DNA of 64,000 nucleotides from Trametes villosa (lineage: Eukaryota; Basidiomycota; Agaricomycetes; Polyporales; Polyporaceae), in assembly GCA_002964805.2 (NCBI GenBank), contig PUDQ02000015.1:310001-374000 (forward strand). The letters run 5' to 3'. Within the stretch, counting starts at the first letter, position 1. Each line of letters opens with the position of its first letter. Position numbers and translations under genes: made by a program. Under the pieces are notes generated by a model. It was given only the letters and a program-made list of their open reading frames with translations. It searched no databases and was not told the origin of the DNA. Shown piece by piece: positions 35,343-47,065 of this stretch.

Positions 35343-37616
35343 CTACGCCTCGACGTCCATGTCGTCCGACGCGGGGACACCTTCGAGGCTTGCGAGCCAC
35401 TTGCGGTCGTCTGCAGGGATCAGGGCTTCCGGGATATCGAGCCCCAAGATGTTGAAGGTCGCGGGCAGAGAGGGCGCGGTCTGGCGCAAGCGAGTATTCT
35501 TCGTGCTCTTGGCCGCCCATTCTTCGCTAATGCACTCCTTGTAGATCTTGCGCTTGCTGTCGCGGTGCGGCGTAGACCGCGCGTTCACAGGTGGGCCTCG
35601 GAAGCGCTCCAAGAACTGCCAGCTGTTGACGTAGACCGTGCGCCAGTCTTTAGCGGCTGCGATGACCTTGGCTAGATACTGTGTGCGCGCGTCCCTGGCT
35701 GCGTCGGAGTTGGGGTCGGGATCGGTGTTGACAGTGTCGTCGGCCATCTCCACGTCGTCGACGTCCTCGCAGTCACGCACAAACCGCGCGAACACCCCGA
35801 GCACGATGTACAACATCTGGAGCTGATCGTCCATGTCAGCAGGCACATCCGTAACGGCGAGTACAGCACTTGCCTTCCGAGAACGCCACGTTAACCCACG
35901 GACTTCCAGTGCCTTCGGACCAACTCCGGCAGCCTGGCGGCAGGCCTCGCGTGTAGCATGGTCGGCCTCGCCGTCAGAGCTGTGTTCTTCGCTCTGCCAC
36001 GGCGTCACGACGAGCTCATCCACGCCGACTGTAGCGTCCATGCCGAATGCCCTACGGAAGGCGGGAATGCCTACCCGGAGGGTGTCCGCCTTCTACACGG
36101 CCGGAGTCAGACTTCGCGGTGTCAAGCGGCCGCAGAACGCATGAGGGAGCTTACTCGGTGACGGCGTGCGTAGTGCATGTCTGCATCCAGCTTCCTCTCA
36201 CGCCTGAGTCCAGTATCGTCCTCGTGGTCCGCCTGATACTGACGCTTCAAGCTCTTAAAGTACGTGATGACGGCATGCCTGATGAAGTCCTCGCGCTGAA
36301 CGAGGTCTGGCGACAGCCGATGATGTGCTAGAGGATCCATAGACAAGTGAGTTACGAGGACCGTTCAGACTCGAACCGTGTGTACTTACCCGCCTTCGAC
36401 CGGATCAGATCAACGGTAGCTGTGACGAGCTCGTCGTTCACGCCGACGTCAACGTCCAAAGACCATTCGGGGTTGTATAGACGAGTCAGGCCGTCGGGTG
36501 TCTTGCGGTACGGAGCCCCTTCGGGAAGAGGTGCGGGCAGGACATAGGCACGTTTGCGCCCGCGGCCACGACGGCTCTTCTTCACCACACCTATGAGTAG
36601 CCGGAAGTCTTTGTGTACGGCGTCCTGCCGGAACGCTAGGTTATACGTCGCTCCGGTACGTTTCTAACCTTCTGACTCACCTTCAGAACCTGAGGGATAT
36701 GCTCGTAGATCTCGCGGCGCGTTCGCAATTCCCCAAGTGTCTCCAGCAAAGTTGCGCGCGTCTGTTGCTTGAGGTATGCGTCCATCTCCACCCGACTCAT
36801 AGTGATCTGCTCGGCCTCAGGCGGAGCCGACGCGGGCGGCGTGCTGCTGGCCCCGCCCGGAGCCCCACCCATCGCGGTCGCGTGCAAGACGGGATCAATG
36901 ACAGCGTCGGGAATGCTGCCTGCGAACGCCTGCAAGCCGGGCGGGGCCGCCGTCTGACCGTCTACAGATGCAGACATGGTACAAGTGAGTACCGTTGCAA
37001 TGTTGGAGTAGCCGGGAGGATACTTACGCATAGCTTGCATCGGGATGTTGCCGCCAGCACCTGCGTGCTGAGCCTGTACGTGCCCGACCAGTTGCTGGGC
37101 AATCAGGCCCAGAAGCTGATTTCCAGCTGCGGTGCTGATCGCCCCGGACAACTGCGCTGCCCCGGCTCCTCCGGGGGCCAATAGTCCTGAGCGCCGCCGC
37201 GTGTATCTCGGTCAGTGTATCCCTCGACTACGTATGTTAGACATCCATACCTTCAGCTAATCCTTGTTGAATCACAGGCCCGAGGCCCTGCGCGGCCATG
37301 ATGTTCTGGTTGCCCATGAGGCCGCCCAACATGGCCATGATGGCCTGGATGTCTATGGTGCTCGGCGCTGGACCATAGCCTTGCGCGGTTGCGCCCCACG
37401 GGGTGCCGCCGCGTTGGACCTAGTCATACCGGAGGTGAGAAAGCGGGTGTAGAACCAGGCATATTCATGACTGACCGGTATCCCAGCGTCGCCGCCAGGA
37501 CCGTTGTTCGTCACCATGACGGAGTTGTCGACAGACGTCGAGGTCACCGGACCCGCAGGGCCGTCAACGATCGGCGAAGCTTGGTTCTGGTGGTCAACAG
37601 GAGCGGTTTGGGACAT
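35343..37616 (-). pseudogene. Transposon accessory gene (unknown family), probable frameshift
   Basis: Clean 3' exons are 36092-35343, 36327-36155 and a segment ending at 36390, in phase; they carry TYNLAFRQDAVHKDFRLLIG, basic RRGRGRKRAYVLP, YNPEWSLDVDVG, HHRLSPDLVQREDFIRHAV and VVTPWQSEEHSSDGEADHA. Upstream exons include 37181-36636 (Ala/Gly/Gln-rich, then ELRTRREIYEHIPQVLK) and about 37616-37353 (start MSQTAPVDHQNQ). Reading through VPERR into TYNLAF needs a frame change near 36645, and the only short intron candidate does not fix the phase, so this copy may be broken. From general familiarity, similar proteins accompany Tnp2-like elements in other agaricomycetes; the role is unknown. An upstream frame (38053-37710, starting MASSQGF within) could add an N-terminus. 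Confidence 0.55.
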
Positions 37617-38781
37617 CGTGGAGGGCTGGGAGGACTGAAGGCTTGGAAGGACGACTCTGACCATGAGAGGTGCGACGTTGTTGAGGGGCGACGCTTGGGC
37701 ATGCTACTGACCTTTATATGATTCCAGGCGGCCTCGGCGCCCCTCGGGTTGCGCTCTCGTCCACCAACGAACCCGCGGTGGCCGATACCATATCGTCGCC
37801 CCTCGCCGTTGTCCCGCGCGCCCACTGGTACCTGTGGCTGCATGCAATACTCTCTTCCACTTCCTATCTGACCTTCTACCCGTGCTGCGACACTCCGAAA
37901 CGGCTCGGCAGCAAGCTCTACCCACTTCCGTGTCGCATCCGGGTTGAATCCTTGCGACGAGGCCATGCTGACCTGCGCGACCTCCGGACACTCGCGCCTG
38001 CCAGGCCCGCTCGCAGGCCAACGTGCTGTGTTCCTACTGGTTCGTCGCCTCACCGTCCACTCCTAGTAACATTCCGCACGCGCAGTCCGTAATCGGTTGC
38101 GCACCTTGGCAGTGGCGTGTCTATCGTCGGAAGGGCTTCATCATGTGGGCAGGTAAGTGCAACTTTGCGCGTGCCACGACCTTGCTTGCAGTGTACTGAT
38201 AGCACTGTGGTCTCTCTTCAGGCTTCTCCCTCGCTGTACATGTACATTATATATATTCTGTGGATTGCGGCCACTGTACGGTCGGCCGTGCTGCTCGCGC
38301 GCGTCGAACGAGCCGCGGGGTGCATCTGCCGGCGGGTGTGCAGTACTCGATCACTAAGCGCGCAGTGGCGTGCCGCCTGATATATCCCAAGTGTTATGAC
38401 AGATAGTGCGCGGCGTAGACCTTTTGCGATGAGTGATCGACCAGGGGCGATGTCGTACGACGGTTCACAGGACAACATATCCTCGGCCGAAGAACACCTA
38501 TCTCTTGCGCAGGCGATTGAGGGCATTGCTAGATATTGCGAGATCGCCTGCGTTGGCGATCTGCCATGTTACTCAGGACGATGAGCCTTCGCGCCCCATC
38601 GCCCGCATTGGCGAAGCCCAGTCGGGCCTCCATACGATTGAAAGTCGCCTCGTATAGTCTGAACTGGCGGTGTCAAATCACCATTGTGGCTATGTCTAGG
38701 GCTATGTCTGTGGATATCCAGCGCCGCTACGGATCTTCGCGCTGGGCGATCGTATAATATCCTGCACGGTAGATGTCGACA
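37617..38781. other. Transposon right part and 3' flank of array member 5
   Basis: Holds possible 5' sequence of the accessory gene, the presumed right end of the transposon (about 38.35-38.4 kb) and array spacer. A 10-bp perfect inverted repeat (CGCAGGCGAT 38508-38517 and ATCGCCTGCG 38543-38552) is present. No further gene is supported. Confidence 0.4.
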
Positions 38782-40716
38782 CTATGTGTAGTATGGGTGG
38801 CAATCTCTACGATTTGCGATGTGGGCGTTCACGCGGTGATGAGAAACCGCACCGTCAAAGGAGTATGTGCTCCTCTGTACGCGTGGCGCCTCATAGTCCG
38901 CGTGTTCATGCTCTACGCCGCCATGATAGAGCTTGTCGCCCGGAGAACCGGGCAAGAAACCGATGAAGCGCGCACTGCCTGCATGTTCGCAAGTTGGGCG
39001 AGCGCTCGGAGGGGTGTACGCCGCCGCATCGCCGATGGTGCGTGGAGGGTGTTGCGCGAAGTCCGGCGAACAAAGAGAGAACGCAGGCATAGGATACGAA
39101 TAGGACTGCTCCGCAACGTATCGAGGTTGCACCAGCTGGTCAAGTGCGAAGCCGCGCGCGTCGCCGCCAGAGGTATGCCACCCCCCCAGGGGATCCTGGA
39201 AGATGCCGTCGATGGGGGCGAGATGCGGTGAGTCGTGCGGGGCACCGTTCCCAGAATGCGCACCCAACGCGGGCAGTCCCACGAATCCGGTTTGCGGGTA
39301 GCCAAGCGCACCAGGTGGAGGCCAATTTGCCGCACTGTGGGAGAGCGGAGGTGCGGTAGCACCCGATACGTACTCGTAGAACGCATTTGCTGGGGTCGAG
39401 AGCAACCCTATGGCGGCGACAGCGTGAGGGTCCTCACTTCCATACGATTGCGCATCGAACTTGTTGACCCCGACGTTGTTCAGCCAGACGCTGCCCGGAA
39501 CATGTTGCGAGGACCATAGGGATCCGGCCGTTCCGGAGCCTGAGTATCCGGAGTTGAAGTGGTGAGAAGGCGGATACGTCTCATAGCTCATCTGGGGGCC
39601 AGCCGCGCTACGATGGGCGGCTTCGACGATGAAGGAGGCTGTCAGAGAAGGCGAGTGTACCATTTCCTGGGAGGGCAGAACGGCGTCGTTCAACGCTTCC
39701 ATCGCTGGGATCGAAGGCTGCGGCATCTCGACTATCCGCGGGAGGTGCTGGTCGACAGGGCTTGGAGAAGCTAGAGGCCAATCGAGAGAAGGAGGGCGAG
39801 GATGGAGAGGAGCAACATATTCGAGTTGATTTCCTAACTGGATACCCTCACTGTCGGAGCTTGAGGAGACAGCGCAGGAGCCTGGCGTGAGATCGTGGGC
39901 AGCTGAGGGCACGGAGAGAAAGCCATGCGAGGGGTACACAGCCACTGAGCCGCGCGACTATATCCACGCCTCGTATGTCAGCATCGCTCGGCAGGGATGT
40001 AACTTCAACTCACCGTGTGCTGCGGGAGAGGGCGATCAGAAACAGAACCGGGACGCTTCGAATGCGCTGCGCCCAGGGGACGCGAAGTGCGGCCCTCGAG
40101 AGCGGCGCGGGCCAACGCCTGGCGCGTTCGACCGGTCGTCTGGTCGACAAGTGCGACGTTCGCGGTGGACCGTGTCCTCTTTCCACGAGACGGCGTGACC
40201 TTCGCCACCTGCTGTACCCCTCCGATTAGGCTCTGACATGTGAAGGCGGTTAGAACAACTCCAAGCTCACGTCGCGGCAGGGTACAACACAGACTCACAT
40301 ATGGTGGCGCAGGCGCCGCGATGCTCTGGAGGACGGGTGGTCCATGCGTGCTCGAATCCTCGAGCTCTTGGGCACAATGAGCTTCGAGCGGGAGGCCTTC
40401 TGCTTCCGGCGGTGGCGGACTCGGTGGAAGTAGTATGGCGGGGGTCCCCGGCCAGACGGAGCGGTCAACATCAGCCTGGGGTGCTGCCGTCTGGTGGGTC
40501 CCGAAGGGGTCGGGCTGCTCGACATTCATTTTCATAACCGTCGTTCTGCTTGCGGGGTCCTGAACATAGCGCCACAGAGTCAGCGAGCTCGCTCTTCGCT
40601 CCTTCACTACATCACTATAATACCTCCATAAATTCTTGATATGACTCGTGGAGCTTCCTCTGGAGACCCCGGCTTCTCTTGTTGCTATATGGATCATTTA
40701 CGTCGTCGTGCTCCAT
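38782..40716 (-). CDS. Array family member 5: disordered protein, 574 aa
   Basis: Four exons join in phase: 40716-40624, 40559-40299, 40208-40014 and 39957-38782 (31, 87, 65 and 391 codons). Exon 1 is a short charged segment (NKRSRGLQRKLHESYQEFME). Exon 2 begins DPASRTTVMKMNVEQP and has VDRSVWPGTPA, shared with members 7 and 8. Exon 3 is basic (RGKRTRSTANVALVDQTTG...RQALARAALEG), matching member 7 residue for residue over long stretches. Exon 4 is Pro/Ser/Tyr/His-rich and near its end carries VQRSTYSFDGAVS, the family tag. Exon number and sizes match member 7 (580 aa). No signal peptide or membrane span. Probably nuclear because of the basic exon; function unknown. Confidence 0.75.
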
Positions 40717-42850
40717 CTTTAGGCGTCACCCGCAGGGTGATATGATCTAGAGAGCAGAGAAATGGAGGTGGGCAGTCACAGGGGAATATCAGGGGCAAAG
40801 ATGAAATGGAAAACAAGAATGCCCAAGCGACGAGCCTTGTGCTTTTCAACCCTTCCGGCGGAGCTGGATCTTGACAGCGAGAAGCCACAGCATCAAACGC
40901 ATGCCCTGCCCGAGTATTCGCACGCCGCGCTCTCCGCACCTGCATCAGAGCCAGAAGCTTCACCTGAGTTCGAAGTCCCGGCGTGTGAGCCGCCGTGGTG
41001 AGATGTGACGGGACAGGGCACGATACACTGGCCCGTTCCGCGTATACGCGGAAGGGCAGTGCGGGGGATGTGGCGACCGAACATGAAGCCCGTTTTCTTA
41101 CGCCGCGGCCGTCGTGCCCCGCCGTATATGGAGAGATTCACGCGCACACGCGTTATTCTGGACAAATACAGCCAGGCGAGTGTCATAGAACGTGCTGCGC
41201 ACGCAGGCCACGAAGGCCTCGAGGTACAACTCTTGTTGAGTCGGTGTCTTCGGCATCTATAGAACAGGGCCTTGTTCCCAGGGGGGCTGTTCAGTGCACT
41301 TATCCCAAAAGCGACGGCCATGAGCTGAACGGGATCGACTAACCGCTACTACTGGGTATATCGTCCACTCTTAGCATGGTGACACTTGTCGGGCGGGAGG
41401 CTGACATCCATCATATCACACCACTCCAGCACCAATGCCCTCGAGCGAAAGCGTTGCATGGGTATGTAGAGAGGTGTTTAGAGTGGATCATCCCGGCGAG
41501 CATAGGATATTACTGTGCAGCCACGCACCTTCCGCGCGGTCCAGGGGGGTTTGTGGCGATGTATAAGCGGCTGGCTGGAGGTCGAATAGGGCTCAATTCC
41601 GCGCGAGAAGCACTCAAAGACACCGCAAGCAGTGTTCTGACGAGACCCCAGGACTTGTTCGCCGGCGTAGCGCGAAGACGGACCGCCCCGCGAATGTCGA
41701 GCGCGATGGTGGCGGGCGGCGGCGGGTGTACGACAAGGACATCCTCTTTAGGATTGGCTCGGTAGCAATTGACGCGAGCGCTAATGCTGTCCTGTGCCTG
41801 ACTTGGACCTGCGAACATTCCGACGTGCCATGTGCGTTCTCGTGAACTGTGCAGCAGATGGAAAAAATTCATGCATGCGGAGAACATAAAGGCTTGCGGA
41901 TGGCGGGTCGTGGTGTGAGCGGTCGTCTTCGATCGAGGCTGAATCGCTGGAACTTGGGAGTTCGGCGGGAGGTCTCGGCGATCCAAGACAGGCGCTTAAA
42001 TATCCTACCCAGCTCTATCGTGTGCCTCGCCGCCTTTGTCGCCGAGCTTGCATCTTGAGCTTGATCCTCACCGAGTGCCTCGAGAATTCCTCTGGTGAAC
42101 GCCTCTCGAAGCTTTCCACCCGACCAATCACGTATACTGCCCCCAAATGGGCGAATACACAACAGGAGGCCAGGTTCCGGGGGAACATGAAGGAGACTCA
42201 GCAATGGCCATGGGTAAGCTCAGTTGCTTGCTGAACATGCTTGCGCATGTGGCCCGCGGCCCGCCTCGCGTGTGTAGCTAAAGAGGATATGAAGACGACG
42301 ACGCCATCAAATGCAGTAGTAAATCTACGATAACGGCGGTGAGAAGAATAAGCTGCCCGATTCGGAGTGAACGAGTGCACTCGATAGGACCGGCGTCTGA
42401 TTGCGATCCTTCTCGACATTGCCCACATCCCAGACGTCCGTGGTGCTCGTCCCTGCCTCCCCTCATAGAGCACCTCGGTACGTCTGCCTAGGGGAGACTA
42501 CCCACATCCTCAGGCAGCACATCCTCGGGCAGATCTCCTCGCGCGCCCCACTACTCTTTTGGTGAAGTCTCTTCAATTCCTCTTCAGCCGCCACACCCTT
42601 CTGTGTGCTATCTTAGAATTCAATGCTCTCGGAGGCTCGCGGAAACGTAGGCATCCGATGTAGCTGCGTTCCGCCGCCTCGGATGTACGTAGGCGAGCCC
42701 CGGGGCGAGTCAGGCTCGGAAGTAGAACGATCGGGCCCTATGGCCATGTCCTGGGGGCAGCATTCCATGGTGTGTAGGGTATTCAGCGGGTAAGGAGTGG
42801 CCAGGCCGCGATCGACGGAGTCGGTACGATCGAGCGGAACTGTACTCTTC
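40717..42850. other. Upstream block of member 5 and array spacer (long homology with 57.4-58.5 kb and 62.0-63.4 kb)
   Basis: Contains the promoter-proximal box (40834-40850). About 40855-41370 is a highly conserved block, present inverted at 57965-58470 and 62880-63385. About 41380-42420 aligns with 57400-57930 and 62000-62830 and ends in a GCGTCTGAT box at 42393-42401. A 142-codon frame (41321-40893 minus) is open in the copies, but its opposite strand is open too, so coding is not shown. Confidence 0.6.
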
Positions 42851-42898
42851 AGCTATGGATGTTGTTATAAAAAACCGGTTATAGCCGCATCCATAGCT
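42851..42898. repeat. GCTATG-family hairpin l
   Basis: AGCTATGGATGTTGTTATAA (42851-42870) pairs with TTATAGCCGCATCCATAGCT (42879-42898). The change GGGT to GGAT on the left is matched by ATCC on the right. It lies about 235 bp past the stop of array member 6. Confidence 0.85.
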
Positions 42899-43133
42899 TA
42901 CGAGTTATAGGTCCCAGTATCTCCCACTACGTTTTACAACCAGCTGTATGTATACACCTCTATAGCATTCCGGTGCGCTAGATAGTATACAGAGAAGTAC
43001 GTAGCTGACAGACACAGGGATGGGGAAGTCAATGTCGTGCACGAAGATCTGAAGCACCCACGGCTGGAGCCAAGTTCGAAATGTTGTGAAGGACATGATA
43101 TGGCGGGTGTTCACGATGGTGGAAATATGGATG

Positions 43134-45677
43134 TTAAAAAAACAGGGATGGAGTAACAGCGCCTTGTAGTGAGGAGTATGTGCTCCTCCGCGCTTGTGCA
43201 ACCCCATTGAGTGCCGTTTGCCCGTAACGCGTGTCCGCTAGGCTAGAAGAGGGGTAGTCCGTGAAGACCATCATAGCGTGCGACTTCTCACTGAGCGAGC
43301 CTGGGCTCTGCATGTGCGAAGTAGCCACCGCGAGGTCGGCCTGTTCGAAATCCTGCTGCGAGTTGAAATCGGTGGTCTGCATGAGTCGCGGAGATCGCTG
43401 GATGGGCGCAAACCCGCCCATCCCAACGTTCGCCTGTAGTGTGGGTGCCGCTACGCCAGGTGTCCCGATGTATTCGAGCTCATCTAGGTGCGCACTGTTG
43501 GCCTTGGAATAGTTCGGTGGGCGGCGCCCCGGAGCAGGGAGGCTTGGAACGATCCCTTCGCGGCAACCTGTCTGCTCGACAGCAGACCTGGATAATGGCA
43601 TCGAATCACCGGCGACACTACCTGAAGAGCGCGATAACGCGGCGACGTGTCCACGAGCAGCGCGAGCCGCCCTGCGCGCTCCGCTTGAGCCAAAACGGAG
43701 CGCGGAGGCTTCCATCCGCGAGGGCACTGGGTAGGCGACGTGCTGAGGGACGTATGGCAGATCCCGCAAACCTGTAGTAGGAATCAAAGTCTGCCAGCGT
43801 GGATCGGGGGAATTCTCGAAGAGGGCAGGAGAGCTGCACGGTTGTTGGCCAGCGCGGAGTTCACCAGAGACGTGAGTGGCGGCGAGGCCGTCGTGACGTT
43901 CGATATCTACGAGGCTCAAGCCGGCCGCGCCGTCGTCGAGGCTTGGCAGCCATTCCCGATAATCCTCCATGACACGACTCTGCGCCGGGAACGCAGCACG
44001 ATCGGGCTGGGAGGGAGCGAAAGTAAGCCCGGCACCGTCAGAGTGCGACGAGCCTGGGGTAGTAGGCGTGAATGGCGAGATTCCTGCCTCCGAGATGTCG
44101 CCCAGATCGCTAGACTGGAGGTCCTCGTAAGCCCATGCAGGTCGAAGGAGGATGGCGACTTCGCGTTCCGACAACGGGTGGCCTTCGTCGTCCATCCATA
44201 TCATCGGGTTATCGTCACACGAGAACACCAGCTCCCTGAAAAGAGGGTGCCAGTGAGACGGCGTGATGGTGACCGTATTGGCCTGCGGGAGAAGCCGAGT
44301 AACTTCGGGCGAGCTGCGAGTCTGAGGATGGTCTCCGCCACCATGGGTATTTGAAACGCCGCTCGCATAGTGGTACCGCCGTTGGTGCGATCTGTCTTGT
44401 GCCACGAGGGCAACCGATGGATCAGAGAAGTAGATCGAGGGAGCGGCCTGGGGCGACGGCGCAATGGGTTGCGATAGGGCCGCGAGCGGCCTTTGCGAAC
44501 TCAAGTCGTTCGCCTTGGCGCGGGCGGAGCCATGCTTGGGAGTCGGAGTACCGTCGCCACGTTGAGTTGGTCCTTGTTTACAAGAACATCAGCCATCGGA
44601 GCGATGCACGACACAAGACAAGAAGAACTCACCGCGACCGCGACCGCGATGGTCAGCTCCGAAGTCCGGATACGGTCCGTAGAGGGACGATCTCTTGGGC
44701 TGAATTGCCGGGAAGGAAGAGTGCTCGATGTTACGCCGCGGCTGCCCATCGATTCAGCCACTCCATTAGAGTACAATCAGCGCGTACGAACTGCTTACCC
44801 GAGCGAGGTGTTGAGTGTCACGGCTCCGCCCGCTGCCTGCGGCGTTGAGAGCGTCATTTGCCCCTCGAACCGCGGGAGCCAACAAGATCCGCCTAGCACC
44901 TGAGAAAAGACTTGGATGTGTGGATGAACTGTGCGAGGAAACTGCAATGACTCACCTCGACCGCCTGAAACATGGCCTAGGAGGGTGGCGTGGGCGACGT
45001 TGGGCCGAGGGCGAGGCGGCGGCAGGACAGGATAGCCGGGAGAGAGGAATCCGTGCAGTTCCAGAAACCGGGTCTGGTCTTGCGTGTACGACTCGGAAGG
45101 AGTGTCCCCAAAGAACTGTTGGAAGTCGCAAAGGATATCCCTCTTGTGAGGATGGGGAGCGGCTTCGAGTCGGAGTCCATGATGAACCTGCATGCCATAC
45201 GGAAGGAATGCTGAGCGTGCTGTTTGGGCTGTATATCACACAAAGCACTCACAATCTTGGGCTTCACCGAGCGCGGTGGCGTCGTCGTCGTGTCGGACGC
45301 CACCGAACTGGCCATCGGTGGCGAGTCGCCGGAAGTCGATGAACGAGATTCGGATCGCTTGCGCTTCCGTTGGCCTCGGGGTCGCTTGTTGTAGGGATCG
45401 CGGTGCGCAGCCTTCTGCGTCCTGCGGAGCTCGAGTGCTAGCGAGGTGTGCTGCTGAGGGCCGTCGGGAAGCCCGATGTGGGACGTGTCGACAGTGGGGG
45501 TTCCGAGGACTAGGAGCGGAGGCGTCGTGAGTGCCGCCTGAAAGACCTTGAAATGTACATGTTCTTCCACCTAGTCGTCGGGAAGGAGCACAATCAGCCT
45601 CGTCCGCAACACGCTCAGGAGGAACCTACGGGGACGTTGCGGGCAATTTCCGTCTGTATGGCCTTTCCGGCACACAT
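43134..45677 (-). CDS. Array family member 6: RSTYSS-tagged disordered protein
   Basis: Exons 45677-45630 (16 codons, ...TEIARNVP), 45570-45253 (106 codons) and 45187-44956 join in phase. Further exons lie between about 44900 and 44500, and the last long frame runs 44504-43134. Exon 2 begins VEEHVHFKVFQAALTTPP and holds a basic patch (RPRGQRKRKRSESRSS). Exon 3 has DQTRFLELHGFLSPGYPV. The final exon includes FRELVFSCDDNPMIW and SEREVAILL, shared with member 4, and ends RRSTYSSLQGAVTPSLFF. Member 4 is its closest paralogue throughout and is the frameshifted one, so this copy is the better template. Boundaries between 44956 and 44504 are uncertain. Function unknown. Confidence 0.65.
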
Positions 45678-46833
45678 CGTGAATGGGCGACCGCTGGGAC
45701 CAAGAACTCGTTGTGGCGCTGAGGTGAAGAGCGAGAGCTTGGGGGACGTTCTCTGTTGGTAGGTGCCAGGACAGGGCGCCACCGTTGAGGCTAAGGCCCG
45801 ACGCCGTGGTCCTTGTACTTTCGAACCACCACGGTCGGAGTTCAAGAACCCAGGTATCGAGAAGTCTATAACATAGCATCAGAGCCGTGCGCGAGAAGTT
45901 CCCGCACCGCCCCACACGTGTATCAGACCGTGCCAGAACTCCGTCTACATGTCCCGAGCGGAGGTCTGCACCAAGCTCGATCAATTGCGAGAGCAGAGAA
46001 CTCCGACGTGACGACCTGGGCCGAATACACGAAATCGGACGCCTCTGGGCTGGTGCTGCGCGACGGAGGCCGTGCCAGCCCGGAAGCGTCGTTGTTGTAT
46101 TTTCCTAGGGTCTTCCGACGGCTACCGGGGTCGCACGGAATGCTTCCTATGGCGATGTTGAACGGGGTCGCGCCTGTCCATGACGCCTCAAGGCAACATG
46201 GCGGTCCATATTGTGAGGATTTTCGGAAATCAGGCAATTCCCATAGTTAAAGGACCTATAAGGGGGATTATGAGCGCACGGTTGGTTTTCAGGCACAGGT
46301 GCGCATGCAACGAGTTTTCAAGGACCGGCGTGGAAGGCGGTGCTTTGCGGATAGCCGGTATGCATGCAGCATTGTCGAGAGCATTCCAAGGTTCGGAGCG
46401 GTTGTCATAGCGCGAATAGTCATGTCGACGATAGGTGATTAGAGGCGCAGAGGGGCGTTCCGCACTGGACAAGGGTGGCGAGGGACCAACGAGGGACCGA
46501 GACGCGTACGGGCGCTAAACCCGCCTTCATGAACCACGCAAGCGATTCCCAATCGGGAACGAAGGAGATCCGAGTTGGCAGCCACCTCCAGCCATCCTCC
46601 GAGTTCAAGTTCCTCGTCAGCTTTCCCGTGTGTCCTCTCCGGTCTCTATGCATAAAACGTGCACAGATGAGCGATTTTTTGAGTCGCACGGCTCAGGATG
46701 TGTTTTCCTACAGTGACCCTGTCTCGCTACCCGAAGCTCCTGCGATCAAGCTGTCGGTGAAGTTACGAGCCCGTCACACTCAGATGATACTTACCAGTAC
46801 AAACGAAAAGAAAAACTCGACGAACTCTACAGA
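45678..46833. other. Upstream block of member 6 and array edge
   Basis: The promoter-proximal box (45811-45827) and a segment close to 26195-26530 mark the upstream block of member 6. Beyond about 46.3 kb no array homology was recognised. No gene is supported. Confidence 0.5.
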
Positions 46834-46911
46834 GGTACTACCAGGAATCGAACCTGGGTTTTGGGAACCTACGGTCAGAATCCCAAGTGATAACCGCTAC
46901 ACTGTAGTACC
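46834..46911 (-). tRNA. tRNA-Gln (anticodon CTG) with a 7-nt intron
   Basis: On the minus strand the acceptor stem GGTACTA/TAGTACC pairs perfectly, the D arm reads GTGTAGCGGTTATCAC as in eukaryotic tRNA-Gln, and the T arm CCAGG-TTCGATT-CCTGG is perfect. The anticodon stem TGGGA/TCCCA encloses TT-CTG-A followed by CCGTAGG and T, which leaves a 7-nt intron at the canonical position 37/38. It decodes CAG. It lies between the array and the glycerol kinase gene. Confidence 0.9.
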
Positions 46912-47065
46912 AACACCAGGGAAACCCGCAGGCAAATCCGATGTGCGCCGTGCACGCTCGCAGAATTACAAGTATGTCGTTATACATAACTTATACAGAA
47001 GATTGACTAGGTATACAAGCATTCGTACTGCTTCTCAGCACCCCTCTCACATGCGTGCTCGGTGC

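Larger units (their letters stand above)
28450..38390. mobile_element. CACTA-type (EnSpm/Tnp2) DNA transposon, about 10 kb; ends approximate
   Basis: Three genes sit together: a 256-aa plus-strand gene (28773-29656), a 16-exon Tnp2-type transposase (30095-34676) and a minus-strand accessory gene (35343-37616). The element splits the array: box-to-box spacing is 14719 bp here against about 4.7-4.8 kb in the two preceding units, implying an insert near 10 kb. I could not identify CACTA...TAGTG terminal inverted repeats or a 3-bp target duplication with confidence, so the ends are estimates taken from where array-like sequence stops and resumes. Confidence 0.7.

Noticed and set aside
28450..38390. 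Terminal inverted repeats of the transposon
   Set aside because: CACTA occurs near 38351 and TAGTG near 38404, but no matching partner was found at the left side, so no end was called.
40893..41321. 142-codon open frame repeated at 57997-58425 and, extended, at 62829-63704
   Set aside because: The opposite strand is equally open and conserved (for example 41005-41262 plus and 58056-58313 minus), as expected for recently duplicated non-coding DNA. No start context, intron or known domain supports a protein.
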